Below, piece after piece: positions 33,432 to 41,861 of a stretch of 64,000 nt of DNA; the first letter of the stretch is position 1; every line of letters begins with the position of its first letter. Where the stretch lies: NCBI RefSeq assembly GCF_018531195.1, contig NZ_JAHDYS010000019.1, positions 1-64,000 on the forward strand, in the 5' to 3' direction. Under the pieces are notes generated by a model, which had not been told where the DNA came from, ran no database searches, and saw only the letters and a program-made list of their open reading frames with translations. The DNA comes from Pelotalea chapellei (lineage in GTDB: Bacteria > Desulfobacterota > Desulfuromonadia > Geobacterales > Pseudopelobacteraceae). The translations under genes and the position numbers were made by a program.

Positions 33432-34208
33432 TCAGGTAACTATGCCTCTGAAACCATGGGCAAAGCTTCCATCGTACAGCATCGATTTTGCTTTGAGCCC
33501 TTCTCGTCTGGCTGCCAACACATCACCGACAATGATCAGCGCTTGTCGGTCGATGCCCGCCTCGTGCACCTTGTGCACGATGTCTGCCAGGCAGCCCCGG
33601 AGGATCTGTTCATCTTCCCATGACGCCTTGCTGACAATGGCAGCAGCGGTTTCAGGTGTATAGGCGCCTCGCAAAAGCTGTTCAACCACGTCTTCGATCA
33701 TGCTGACGGAAAGGTAAATTACGAGGGTGGCTCCCAGAGCGGCAATCTTGTGGAGCTGTTCTGCCTCCGGCACAGGTGTGCGTCCCTCCATGCGGGTGAA
33801 AATGACGGTCTGGGAAACTTCAGGAAGAGTCAATTCCTGCTTGAGAGCTGCAGCAGCGGCAAAGGCGCTTGTGACGCCGGGGACAACAGCATATTCGACT
33901 CCCAGCTCGTCAAGCGCTTCCATCTGCTCCTGGATAGCGCCATATATGGAGGGATCGCCGGTATGGAGGCGGACGACACTCTTGCCTGAGGCAACGGCAT
34001 CCATGATGACTTCGATGACCTCACCGAGTGTCATTCCGGCAGAATCGTATATAAGGGCAGTTGAGGCGTGGCATTCCACCAGCTTGCGGTCGACCAGGCT
34101 GCCGGCAAATATGACAATGTCCGCATTTCGCAGGAGGTGCCGCCCACGGAGAGTTATGAGATCAGCCGCTCCCGGGCCGGCTCCAACAAAATGTACCTGT
34201 GCTGACAT
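33432..34208 (-). CDS. cbiF: Cobalt-precorrin-4 C11-methyltransferase
   Basis: A 258-residue SAM-dependent methylase of the tetrapyrrole methylase family (CobM/CbiF). VHFVGAGPGAADLITLRGRHLLRNADIVIFAGSLV is the N-terminal SAM-binding region; VVRLHTGDPSIYGAIQEQM is the family GDPS motif; VPGVTSAFAAAAALKQE follows. It methylates C-11 in cobalamin synthesis. GGAG six bases before the ATG sets the start. It leads the cbiF-cbiG-pdxA transcript behind a good promoter. No cobalamin riboswitch was recognised upstream, so any B12 control would lie further away or be absent. Confidence 0.94.
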   Translation of the reverse strand: MSAQVHFVGAGPGAADLITLRGRHLLRNADIVIFAGSLVDRKLVECHASTALIYDSAGMTLGEVIEVIMDAVASGKSVVRLHTGDPSIYGAIQEQMEALDELGVEYAVVPGVTSAFAAAAALKQELTLPEVSQTVIFTRMEGRTPVPEAEQLHKIAALGATLVIYLSVSMIEDVVEQLLRGAYTPETAAAIVSKASWEDEQILRGCLADIVHKVHEAGIDRQALIIVGDVLAARREGLKAKSMLYDGSFAHGFRGIVT

Positions 34209-34264
34209 GTGCGGCTCCATCGTAAGTGAAATTATTAAGAAAAATGACAGTTTTAAACCCTGCT

Positions 34265-34293
34265 TTTGTAGTCCGAAACCAGCGGCATGTCAA
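34265..34293 (-). promoter_or_regulatory. Promoter of cbiF-cbiG-pdxA
   Basis: Minus strand TTGACA, 17-base spacer, TACAAA, about 57 bases before the cbiF start. Confidence 0.65.
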
Positions 34294-34337
34294 GCCGCGG
34301 CAGAGCTTGGGCCGGAAGGATGGAGTGAAAATTTCAA

Positions 34338-34365
34338 TTGACAATCGTTTGAATTGCTTTAAGAT
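34338..34365 (+). promoter_or_regulatory. Promoter of the efflux-operon leader
   Basis: TTGACA, 16-base spacer, TAAGAT on the plus strand, about 50 bases before the leader-peptide ATG. It overlaps no coding sequence and lies back-to-back with the cbiF promoter. Confidence 0.65.
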
Positions 34366-34414
34366 AAAAATTGTCCTGTTGAAGCTGGAAATCCAACGAA
34401 AGGAGACCCTGATT

Positions 34415-34489
34415 ATGTGGACAGAAAGATTTAGAATTCGTCCGGTTTCCCACTGTAAAGAGGGTTGCCCTAGTTGGCCCGCCGCATAG
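34415..34489 (+). CDS. 24-residue leader peptide before the MacAB-type operon
   Basis: The peptide begins MWTERFRIRP and ends CPSWPAA. It has AAGGAG nine bases before its ATG and is followed immediately by two hairpins, the second a terminator. RFR and RIR (residues 5-9) are Arg-X-Arg motifs of the kind known to arrest macrolide-bound ribosomes; two Trp (residues 2 and 22) are the alternative sensing residues. Codons 18-20 contain GCCCTAGT, perfectly complementary to the 3' arm of the terminator, so a ribosome stalled near codon 9 would leave it free to form an antiterminator. Function inferred. Confidence 0.65.
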   Translation: MWTERFRIRPVSHCKEGCPSWPAA

Positions 34490-34535
34490 CGGCGGCGGGC
34501 ACACCACGAAAAAGCCCCAGTCTGCGGACTAGGGC
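34467..34535 (+). promoter_or_regulatory. Candidate antiterminator of the efflux-operon leader
   Basis: GCCCTAGT (34467-34474) pairs perfectly with ACTAGGGC (34528-34535), excluding the terminator. Between them lies a 9-bp GC hairpin GCCCGCCGC / GCGGCGGGC (34477-34500) that can coexist with either state. Confidence 0.55.
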
Positions 34536-34545
34536 TTTTTTTTTG
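34509..34545 (+). terminator. Attenuator terminator before the MacA-like gene
   Basis: Stem AAAAAGCCC-C-AGTC / GACT-A-GGGCTTTTT with one mismatch and a TGCG loop, then nine T in total. It lies 20 bases after the leader stop codon and about 60 bases before the next gene. Confidence 0.85.
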
Positions 34546-34607
34546 GGAGCAGTTCCGGTATCATTTGTGACTGATTTCACTATATTCCCATCTCTTAAGA
34601 GAGTTTC

Positions 34608-35834
34608 ATGAAAAAGAAAATTCTGCTTATTTCAGCAGCGGTATTGGTCGTGGCCGGCATAGCCGCTGTAGTCTACTGGAAACGCACCCCCGAGATAACC
34701 TACAAGACCGCCAGAATTGAGCGTGGGACCATTGTCTCCACTGTTTCAGCTACCGGTAATCTGAGCGCGGTGAAAACTGTACAGGTGGGTACTCAGGTTT
34801 CGGGTACTATCCAGAAGCTGTATGTCGACTACAACTCCCGGGTGAAAAAAGGGCAGGCGATTGCCGAAATAGATCCTTCTCTGTTTAATGCCTCGGTCGA
34901 GCAGTCGCAGGGAAATTACTTGAGCGCGCAGGCCAACCAGCAGAAGGCAAAGGTAACTCTGGCCGACGCTGAACGTACACTGGCACGTAACAAGAAGCTT
35001 CTTGCAGAAGGCATCATTTCCCAGGGTGATTTTGATGTGGCTGAAACGGCATACCAGGCTGCGCAGGCCGGATTGAGGGCTGCCGAGGGGAGTGTTGCTC
35101 AAACACGGGGATCTCTGATGCAGTCCCGCACCAATCTGCGGTTCTCGGTAATCAGGTCTCCAGTGGACGGAGTTGTTATTTCCCGCGCCGTTGATGTGGG
35201 ACAGACCGTGGCTGCCTCGTTCCAGACTCCCACCTTGTTTACCATTGCCCAGGATCTCACCAAGATGCAGATCGAAGTCAGTGTCGATGAAGCTGATATC
35301 AGCCGCATCAAGCTTGATCAGAAAGCCACATTCACCGTGGATGCCTATCCGGAGCAGACATTCCAGGGCAGAGTGGTGCAAATCCGCAGCGCACCGGTTG
35401 TAACCCAGAATGTCGTTACCTACGTTGTCGTGGTTAATGTGGATAATACGGACCTCAAGCTGTTACCCGGCATGACTGCCAATGTTTCAATCCAGGTTGC
35501 TGTAAAGGAGGATGTTCTCAAGCTGCCGCCTGTGGCACTGCGTTTCAAGCCTAAAACAAAAGAGGCTGCGCAGCCCGAAGTGAAGCGCCAGGGAGCGCCG
35601 GCATCTGAACAGGCTAAAGGAATGCGCAGGGGCAAAGGTCAGCAGGTGTATATTCTCAAAGACAACAAACCGGTAGCGGTGCCGATCAAGACAGGTATCT
35701 CCAACAATACCGGCATCGAACTTGCCGAAGGGGCGCTCAAGGAAGGGGATGAAGTGGTCGTTGAACAGCAGGGAGGAGGAGACGGCAAGAAGAAGCAGGG
35801 CGGTGGCGGATCACCTATGGGACGCCCCTTCTAG
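34608..35834 (+). CDS. macA: Efflux periplasmic adaptor (MacA/HlyD family)
   Basis: A 408-residue membrane-fusion protein. One N-terminal transmembrane anchor (ILLISAAVLVVAGIAAVVYW), then a lipoyl half (TVSATGNLSAVKTVQVGTQVSGTI), a long alpha-hairpin (residues about 95-165), the second lipoyl half (SPVDGVVISRAVDVGQTVAASFQTPTLFTIA) and a beta-barrel. The C terminus is Gly/Lys-rich. In MacAB-TolC systems it bridges the ABC transporter to the outer-membrane channel. It is the first gene after the attenuator and lies two bases before the ATPase gene. Substrates are inferred only from similarity. Confidence 0.92.
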   Translation: MKKKILLISAAVLVVAGIAAVVYWKRTPEITYKTARIERGTIVSTVSATGNLSAVKTVQVGTQVSGTIQKLYVDYNSRVKKGQAIAEIDPSLFNASVEQSQGNYLSAQANQQKAKVTLADAERTLARNKKLLAEGIISQGDFDVAETAYQAAQAGLRAAEGSVAQTRGSLMQSRTNLRFSVIRSPVDGVVISRAVDVGQTVAASFQTPTLFTIAQDLTKMQIEVSVDEADISRIKLDQKATFTVDAYPEQTFQGRVVQIRSAPVVTQNVVTYVVVVNVDNTDLKLLPGMTANVSIQVAVKEDVLKLPPVALRFKPKTKEAAQPEVKRQGAPASEQAKGMRRGKGQQVYILKDNKPVAVPIKTGISNNTGIELAEGALKEGDEVVVEQQGGGDGKKKQGGGGSPMGRPF

Positions 35835-35836
35835 TC

Positions 35837-36520
35837 ATGTCGACCGTTATTTCTCTCAGCGATATCCGTCGCGTTTTCATCATGGGCGACCAGCAGTTTG
35901 AGGCTCTCAAAGGGGTCTCATTTTCGATCGAATCGGGGGAATTTGTCGCTATCATGGGTGCTTCCGGCAGCGGCAAGTCCACTTGCATGAACATCCTCGG
36001 CTGCCTGGACCGTCCCACCTCAGGTGACTATCTGCTGGACGGTCTTGGGGTGGCAAATATGAATCAGGATCAGCTTGCCGAAATCCGCAACAGGAAGCTC
36101 GGTTTTGTCTTTCAGGGATTCAATCTGCTGGCCCGCACCCCGGCTGTAGAAAACGTGGAGTTACCGCTGGTGTACGCGGGACGCTCCTCCAGGGAACGGC
36201 GGGCCAGGGCGATGGCGGCCCTGGAGCAGGTCGGCCTGCAAGGAAAAGAGTACAATCATACCAGTCAGCTTTCAGGGGGCCAGCAGCAGCGGGTGGCAAT
36301 TGCCCGGGCCTTGGTCAATGATCCGGCTGTCATTCTGGCTGATGAGCCCACCGGCAACCTGGACAGCACTACCAGTGACGAAATAATGAACCTGTTTACC
36401 AGTCTCAACCGTCAGGGGATCACCATAATCATGGTGACCCACGAGGCGGATGTGGCAGCTTATGCCGGTCGCAGGATTACCTTCCGAGACGGCCGGATTA
36501 TTGACGACACCAGAGGGTGA
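35837..36520 (+). CDS. MacB-type ABC transporter ATPase
   Basis: A 227-residue ATPase of the MacB/LolD/FtsE group. Walker [10 protein letters not shown], signature [15 protein letters not shown], Walker [13 protein letters not shown], and the H-loop His in IIMVTHEAD are intact. In E. coli MacB the ATPase and permease are fused; here they are separate genes with a three-base gap, as in many deltaproteobacteria. It powers mechanotransmission from the cytoplasm to the MacA periplasmic complex. Confidence 0.94.
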   Translation: MSTVISLSDIRRVFIMGDQQFEALKGVSFSIESGEFVAIMGASGSGKSTCMNILGCLDRPTSGDYLLDGLGVANMNQDQLAEIRNRKLGFVFQGFNLLARTPAVENVELPLVYAGRSSRERRARAMAALEQVGLQGKEYNHTSQLSGGQQQRVAIARALVNDPAVILADEPTGNLDSTTSDEIMNLFTSLNRQGITIIMVTHEADVAAYAGRRITFRDGRIIDDTRG

Positions 36521-36523
36521 CGG

Positions 36524-37750
36524 TTGGATTTTCTTCAGACTTTTAAAATTGCTCTCCGGGCGCTGCGCACCAATAAAATGCGCTCATTTTTGACCATGCT
36601 CGGCATCATCATCGGCATTGCGGCAGTGATTGCCATGATGGCGGTCGGCTCGGGTGCCAGCTATGTGATCTCTCAACAGATCGCCAGTATCGGCAGTAAC
36701 ATCATTCTGGTTATTCCCGGTTCCACCACCAGTGGTGGGCTCCGCATGGGCAGCGGCGGTAGTCAGACCCTGACCTCGGACGATGTCCGTGCTGTCATGG
36801 CAGAATGCCCTTCGGTACTACGTGCATCAGGTACCACTCGTTCTACCTCCCAGGTGGTTTACGGCAATATGAACTGGTCAACCATTGTCATGGGTGCCGC
36901 ACCGGAGTTGTTTGATATCCGCGAATGGCCGGTGGTCAGCGGCCGCAGCATCGGCCAGCAGGATATGGAGGGTGGTGCCAAGGTGTGTCTGTTGGGCCAG
37001 ACCGTGGCGGAGAACCTGTTCGGCGGTGATGATCCTGTCGGCAAGATGGTGCGGATTAAAAAAATTCCTTTCACGGTTATCGGTGTGCTTGAACGCAAGG
37101 GGCAATCGCCCCAGGGAACCGACCAGGATGACACGGTTTTTGTACCGTTGCGCACGGCTCAGGTTAAACTGTCACGCTCCTCATTTCCCAATTCGATCGG
37201 AGCAATGATCGTACAGGCCAGAAGCGAACAACTTTTGGACAAGGCTGAGGAGGAAATAAAAAATCTGCTCAATCAGCGTCATCGCATCACGGCAGGTAAG
37301 GAGCCTGATTTCAGTACCAGGAACCTTTCTGAAATCCTGGCTGTCGCAGAACAATCCTCCAAAGCCATGTCACTGCTTCTGGGGGCCGTAGCCTCCATCT
37401 CGCTGATAGTGGGGGGCATCGGCATTATGAACATCATGCTGGTTTCAGTTACGGAGCGCACACGGGAGATAGGCATCCGCATGGCCATTGGCGCCCGCCG
37501 CAATGACATCCTGCTGCAGTTCATGACTGAAGCGGTGCTGCTGACCCTGATCGGTGGCCTGATCGGCATTTGCCTGGGAGCAGGTGGCGCCCTGATCGTG
37601 TCTCATATTCTCGAATGGCCAACCCTCATTTCGATAGAGTCTATTACCATTGCTTTCTTTTTTTCCGGTGCAGTGGGGATTTTCTTCGGCTTCTACCCGG
37701 CCCGGAAAGCTGCCGGTCTTAATCCGATAGATGCCCTGCGCTACGAATAA
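36524..37750 (+). CDS. MacB-type ABC transporter permease
   Basis: A 408-residue permease: one N-terminal transmembrane helix (KMRSFLTMLGIIIGIAAVIAMM), a large MacB_PCD periplasmic domain (residues about 45-260) and a C-terminal FtsX domain with three more helices (SLLLGAVASISLIVGGIGIMNIMLVSVTERTREIGIRMAIGARRNDI). Four helices in total is the type VII ABC pattern. The start is a TTG shortly after the ATPase stop, since the first ATG is too far inside. It couples to the ATPase above and to the MacA-like adaptor. Confidence 0.93.
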   Translation: MDFLQTFKIALRALRTNKMRSFLTMLGIIIGIAAVIAMMAVGSGASYVISQQIASIGSNIILVIPGSTTSGGLRMGSGGSQTLTSDDVRAVMAECPSVLRASGTTRSTSQVVYGNMNWSTIVMGAAPELFDIREWPVVSGRSIGQQDMEGGAKVCLLGQTVAENLFGGDDPVGKMVRIKKIPFTVIGVLERKGQSPQGTDQDDTVFVPLRTAQVKLSRSSFPNSIGAMIVQARSEQLLDKAEEEIKNLLNQRHRITAGKEPDFSTRNLSEILAVAEQSSKAMSLLLGAVASISLIVGGIGIMNIMLVSVTERTREIGIRMAIGARRNDILLQFMTEAVLLTLIGGLIGICLGAGGALIVSHILEWPTLISIESITIAFFFSGAVGIFFGFYPARKAAGLNPIDALRYE

Positions 37751-37759
37751 GGTGATCCA

Positions 37760-38506
37760 GTGACAGTCAGTTTTGAGCACAGTTTCCAGGTTCATTATCA
37801 CGAGCTTGATTATAACGGGAATGTAAGGCCGGTTACCTTGCTTAACTATCTGCAGGATGCAGCCGGAATGCATGCCCGGCAATTGGGCGTTTCCGTTGTC
37901 GACCTGCGAGAGAAGGGGTTGACATGGGTGCTTTCCCGCATACACATAATCTTCGAACGGTATCCCCGTGCCGACGAGAGCGTGCTGGTGCGAACCTGGC
38001 CGTCAACTCGCGAGGGTTTCTTCAGCTGCCGGGAGTTTGAACTGCTGGACAGGCAAGGATGCTGCACGGCTCGTGCAACTACCTCGTGGGCGGCTCTTAA
38101 CGTTGCCACACGGCGGCCGGTGCTGCTCGATAAATACCTGCCAAGCTATCCTCTGCTGGCGAGACGAGCAGTGGAAGATGATTTTGCCTCGCTGCCTCTT
38201 CTACCTCCGGAGGCCGAGACCGTAGAACTTTCCTTTCGCGTGCAACGCAGTGACCTTGATATCAATCAGCATGTCAACAACACGATTTACGCCGGCTGGG
38301 CTCTTGAGACCGTGCTGGAAGATCTTGCCCGAGGTACGCTGGCAGAACTGGAAATATCTTTTCGGGCAGAGGCGCTGTACGGCCAATCTGTTCTGTCGCG
38401 ATGTGCAGTAATCAAGGGGACGGACATGCCTTGCTGTCTGCACCAGATTGTAGAAAAAAAGAATGGTCATGAACTGGCTAGATTGAGGACAAAATGGCGT
38501 CTGTGA
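37760..38506 (+). CDS. Acyl-ACP thioesterase
   Basis: A 248-residue double hot-dog protein of the plant-FatA-like bacterial acyl-ACP thioesterase family. FQVHYHELDYNGNVRPVTLLNYLQDAAGMHA is the first hot-dog; the second has DLDINQHVNNTIYAGWALE with the Asp/Asn-x-His catalytic positions. It would release free fatty acids from acyl-carrier protein. GTG is the start, with AAGGTG before it, nine bases after the permease stop, so it shares the attenuator-controlled transcript. The fatty acid could be the exported cargo or a membrane-repair substrate; that is inference. Confidence 0.88.
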   Translation: MTVSFEHSFQVHYHELDYNGNVRPVTLLNYLQDAAGMHARQLGVSVVDLREKGLTWVLSRIHIIFERYPRADESVLVRTWPSTREGFFSCREFELLDRQGCCTARATTSWAALNVATRRPVLLDKYLPSYPLLARRAVEDDFASLPLLPPEAETVELSFRVQRSDLDINQHVNNTIYAGWALETVLEDLARGTLAELEISFRAEALYGQSVLSRCAVIKGTDMPCCLHQIVEKKNGHELARLRTKWRL

Positions 38507-38556
38507 TGTGCATTTGTCGAAAATCAATGAAGTTGTTCCGCTGAGGAGAAATGCCA

Positions 38557-38976
38557 ATGCCATTGCCCCAATGTCCCATGTGCAGCCGCTGGGAAGATGA
38601 CAGTGATCTTGCAATCATTGAACTGCGCCATTCCCGGGTTGTACTTAACAGGGATCAATTTTTTCCCGGCTACTGTCTGCTGTTTACCAAAGAGCATGTG
38701 ACAGAACTGTTCCACTTGACGTCCGGGGTGCGAGGCGAATTGATCGAGGAGGTCAGTCGTGTGGCCCAGGCGCTTTCCAAGGTGTTCAAGGCGGATAAAA
38801 TTAATTACGAGTTGTTGGGCAACATGGTTCCGCACATGCACTGGCATATTGTGCCGAGGTTCAAGGGAGATCCGCTCTGGCCGCGCCCCATTTGGGCAGA
38901 ATCCCACGATGAAGTATTTCTGGCGCCGGAAGAAAATAGTAGCTGCATTGATCTGATACGAAAGGCGCTTTCATGA
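38557..38976 (+). CDS. HIT-family hydrolase
   Basis: A 139-residue histidine-triad protein. HMHWHIVPR is the catalytic HxHxHxx motif and NYELLGNMVPH precedes it as usual; CPMC near the N terminus is the zinc-binding start of this branch. HIT proteins hydrolyse nucleoside phosphoramidates or dinucleoside polyphosphates. The ATG at 38557 is chosen because GAGGAG is eight bases upstream; the ATG at 38551 is too close to it. It lies 50 bases after the thioesterase and overlaps the M16 peptidase gene by four bases. Confidence 0.92.
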   Translation: MPLPQCPMCSRWEDDSDLAIIELRHSRVVLNRDQFFPGYCLLFTKEHVTELFHLTSGVRGELIEEVSRVAQALSKVFKADKINYELLGNMVPHMHWHIVPRFKGDPLWPRPIWAESHDEVFLAPEENSSCIDLIRKALS

Positions 38977-40262
38977 TACGACCCTTTACCCATACTCTTT
39001 CCAACGGCCTGCGTGTAGTCTGTGTCGAAATGCCTCATCTGCATGCAGTTGAGTTGGCCATTTATCTCAAAGTTGGAGGGCGTAACGACCCTTCGGGCAA
39101 AGAAGGACTCTCTCATTTTCTTGAGCACATCCTCTTTCGCGGGACAGAAGATTTTCCCGGATCTTTGGAAATAGAGAATGCTTTCGAGGCAATCGGTGGT
39201 GCACCAAATGCCGCGACTGACGCCGAATCAACCTGCTACTACTCGCGTATCCATCCTGATCATGTCCGCCGGGGAATGGAAATATTCGCTTCCATGCTGC
39301 TGCGTCCCAAGCTGGCCGGGATTGAGATCGAGAAACGCATCATTGCAGAGGAAGCTCGGGAAGACTTGAATGAGCGCGGCGAAGAAATCAATACTGATAC
39401 CATAGCAAGCCGGCTGCTCTGGCCGCGTCACCCGCTCGGCATGCCGACCATTGGCACACTGGAAAGTATTGCTGCGACGTCCCGTGAAGATCTTGCTGAA
39501 CACATGCGGCGCTTTTATGTGCCTAAAAGTGCTGTGGTTGTTGTGGCAGGCCCGGTACGCAGTCATGAAGTTTTCACGGCTGCCATGGAAGTTTATGGTG
39601 ATTGGCAGGGTCAGGAACAGCCTACTGTGGTTCCGGTCACCAAGCGGCATCTTGCTCCGCAGATGCGTTTTGTACGGGATTCGGACAGCCAGATTAACTT
39701 GCAACTGGCATTTCTGGGGATCTCTCGAGTCGATCGGCACTTCATGAGTCAGCGTCTGTTGCGACGGCTGCTGGCTGGCGGGGGAAGCTCCCGTCTGCAT
39801 CTGCGGTTGCGGGAACAGCTTGGCATAGTCTATTCAGTAGAGGGGTCCATCGGTGCATATGACGAGACAGGATGCCTGGCCTTTGATCTGTCCACCGCTC
39901 CCGAAACTCTGGTCCAGGCTGTTGAAGTCGTCCTGGAGGAGATGATTCGGATCACCAGTGTACCGGTCCCTGCAGCCGAGTTGGATCGCGTGCGGCAGTC
40001 GTATATATATGATCTGGAATACAGCCGGGATTCTGCCTATGAGATGGGTGGGCGCTATGGCTGGGGCGAACTGATGCAGGTGGTACGTAATATTGAGGAG
40101 GACCAGCAGGAGGCGAATGGTGTCACGGCGGACGATCTGCTGGAGACCGCCCGCCTGGTATGTGCACCGGAAAATCTACGATTGGTAGCTGTGGGGCCCT
40201 GGAAGAATGGGATGAAGAAACAGGTGCGCGAGGTGGTGGAACGCTATTCAGGGTCCTTCTGA
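38973..40262 (+). CDS. M16-family zinc peptidase
   Basis: A 429-residue pitrilysin/processing-peptidase-like protein. The inverted zinc motif HFLEH is at residues 48-52 and the distal Glu in EEAREDLNE supplies the third ligand. The second, inactive half begins about residue 215 and contains the LAGGGSSRLHLRLREQLGIVYSV segment typical of the C-terminal lobe. No signal peptide is visible, so a cytoplasmic quality-control role is likely. It starts at the ATGA shared with the HIT gene. It ends the long plus-strand operon that begins at the efflux leader; the transglutaminase gene converges on it. Confidence 0.93.
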   Translation: MIRPFTHTLSNGLRVVCVEMPHLHAVELAIYLKVGGRNDPSGKEGLSHFLEHILFRGTEDFPGSLEIENAFEAIGGAPNAATDAESTCYYSRIHPDHVRRGMEIFASMLLRPKLAGIEIEKRIIAEEAREDLNERGEEINTDTIASRLLWPRHPLGMPTIGTLESIAATSREDLAEHMRRFYVPKSAVVVVAGPVRSHEVFTAAMEVYGDWQGQEQPTVVPVTKRHLAPQMRFVRDSDSQINLQLAFLGISRVDRHFMSQRLLRRLLAGGGSSRLHLRLREQLGIVYSVEGSIGAYDETGCLAFDLSTAPETLVQAVEVVLEEMIRITSVPVPAAELDRVRQSYIYDLEYSRDSAYEMGGRYGWGELMQVVRNIEEDQQEANGVTADDLLETARLVCAPENLRLVAVGPWKNGMKKQVREVVERYSGSF

Positions 40263-40285
40263 TCAGCAGATACCGTCGGCAGGTA

Positions 40286-41743
40286 TCAGTATTTCGTATC
40301 CAGAACTTTTATGCTGATTCTTCCGATGATGGCGATAATTGGTGCCATATCTTCCTGGGTATGCCCTTCAAAAAACTTCAAATGAGTAGGATCTGCCGGC
40401 AACTGGTTAGACGTAGGATCTACAGCTGTCCAGCGCCCACTAAGCATGCTTTCTGCCCAGCTGTGATACAGGAAGCCTTTTCCCTCAAGGTACACCAGAC
40501 CGGAAACAAATCGTGTGGGGATGCCAGCGGCTCGTGCCAACGCAGTATAGAGTCTGGCGTGGGTCTGGCAATTTCCATGACGGGATTTAAGGCTGTTTAA
40601 AGCACCACCACTATCATCCACTGTATCTTTAAGCCATTCTGAAGTCCATGTTGCCAGTGCCCTGGCTGTCTCTTCCGGACTCTTGGTGTCCGCAGCTATT
40701 TCCTTTGCCTTGCCAACAATCTCCGGAGCATCTGATTCGATTTTTTCTGCAGGCTGCAGGTAATTACTCTTTACCTCTTTCTGGCCAGGTTTCCTCTCCT
40801 CTGATTTCGTCGGCAGCAGCGACCCGGTCTTCATGGAGATGCGGCCATTCCCTGATTTCTCCATCACCTGGCCCCCTTCCTGCAGAAGGGGCAAGCTGTC
40901 ATTCCAACCGCTGATTTCAACCTCAAGGCCTTTCAGCTTATGGGACTCCTTTATGGGCGGCTCGGCCCGGATCAGACTGAAATCATAGATCAAATCTTTG
41001 CCCGAGAGCGCGACATCGCTGACAAAGCCCGCTAACTGCCTTGGCTCTTCTGCCCTGGTGACCACCAATCCTTCGCGAACCGACTCCAGGAGGGTATTCC
41101 CCTGGCTATCCACCCAGATATCATTGGAGACGAATGGATAAAGGTTATTGCGCAGCTTTAAAGCGGGCTGGCCATCAGGCGTTTTGTCCTCACCCACTAC
41201 GCTGATCTTTACTTCCTTGATCTTGATCTCCTCCGGGTCAAAAGTCAGCACTTTGTAAGTCTTGCCGGCCAACGCTTCCTTTAGCAACGGGTACAGATTA
41301 AGTGCCGGTCCAGGATAAATGTCTCCTCTGAACTTCAAGGTCTTTTCCTGGGCTTTGCCGTTGCTCTCGTTTTTGATGCGTAAAGAAGAATCATGGACCT
41401 TGCCGGTGATGCGGGAAATGGTGCCATTTAATTTCTGTTCCACCTCAAGGGAGCGCAGGGCGAGATTCTTTCCGGTCAGATAGACCTCCCGGGTTGTAGC
41501 CTCTTTGGAATATCCCATTACTTTCATGCGAACGCTGCCGTCCCCTTCCAGCAAATAGCCTTGGGGCACTTCGGAAATTGTTTGTCGATAGAAACCGACA
41601 CGCTCTTTGTCCACATAGATTCCGAACCAGCGTTCGGACAGAGGTGGCTTTTCCAGCTTTTTTGGCGGGGTTGCAGCGGCAAAACTCTCGCCTGAAAGGA
41701 ATATGCTCAGCATTACGAAGAAGAGGCATTTCATGGTGGTCAT
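40286..41743 (-). CDS. Exported transglutaminase-like protein
   Basis: A 485-residue protein with a signal peptide (MKCLFFVMLSIFLSGESFAAA) and a C-terminal transglutaminase-like domain. The triad is visible as Cys in RHGNCQTHARLYTALARAAGIPTRFVSG, His in YHSWAE and Asp in TAVDPTSNQ. The first 300 residues form a beta-rich region of unknown fold (RWFGIYVDKERVGFYRQTI). Bacterial relatives may be proteases or peptidoglycan-linked enzymes. The start is set by GGGAG seven bases upstream. A strong hairpin terminator lies only 28 bases before it, so readthrough or a hidden promoter must supply transcription. Confidence 0.88.
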   Translation of the reverse strand: MTTMKCLFFVMLSIFLSGESFAAATPPKKLEKPPLSERWFGIYVDKERVGFYRQTISEVPQGYLLEGDGSVRMKVMGYSKEATTREVYLTGKNLALRSLEVEQKLNGTISRITGKVHDSSLRIKNESNGKAQEKTLKFRGDIYPGPALNLYPLLKEALAGKTYKVLTFDPEEIKIKEVKISVVGEDKTPDGQPALKLRNNLYPFVSNDIWVDSQGNTLLESVREGLVVTRAEEPRQLAGFVSDVALSGKDLIYDFSLIRAEPPIKESHKLKGLEVEISGWNDSLPLLQEGGQVMEKSGNGRISMKTGSLLPTKSEERKPGQKEVKSNYLQPAEKIESDAPEIVGKAKEIAADTKSPEETARALATWTSEWLKDTVDDSGGALNSLKSRHGNCQTHARLYTALARAAGIPTRFVSGLVYLEGKGFLYHSWAESMLSGRWTAVDPTSNQLPADPTHLKFFEGHTQEDMAPIIAIIGRISIKVLDTKY

Positions 41744-41770
41744 AAACATTCTCCCGGAAAATGCGGTTAC

Positions 41771-41822
41771 AAAAAACGCCACCCTGGCACTTCGAAACGA
41801 TTTCGAGGTGCTGGTCGTGGCG
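41771..41822 (-). terminator. Terminator / possible attenuator before the transglutaminase gene
   Basis: Minus strand CGCCAC...GTGGCG outer stem, inner GCACCTCGAAA / TTTCGAAGTGC stem, then TTTTTTG. It follows the small-protein gene by about 40 bases and ends 28 bases before the transglutaminase ATG. Confidence 0.85.
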
Positions 41823-41861
41823 CAAAATGATCACGAACCAGATCTGAGGTTGCGTAACAGG

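Noticed and set aside
34209-34340. Cobalamin riboswitch in front of cbiF
   Set aside because: The B12-box core (AGCCAGGAGACCTGCC-like) is absent and the interval to the promoter is too short.
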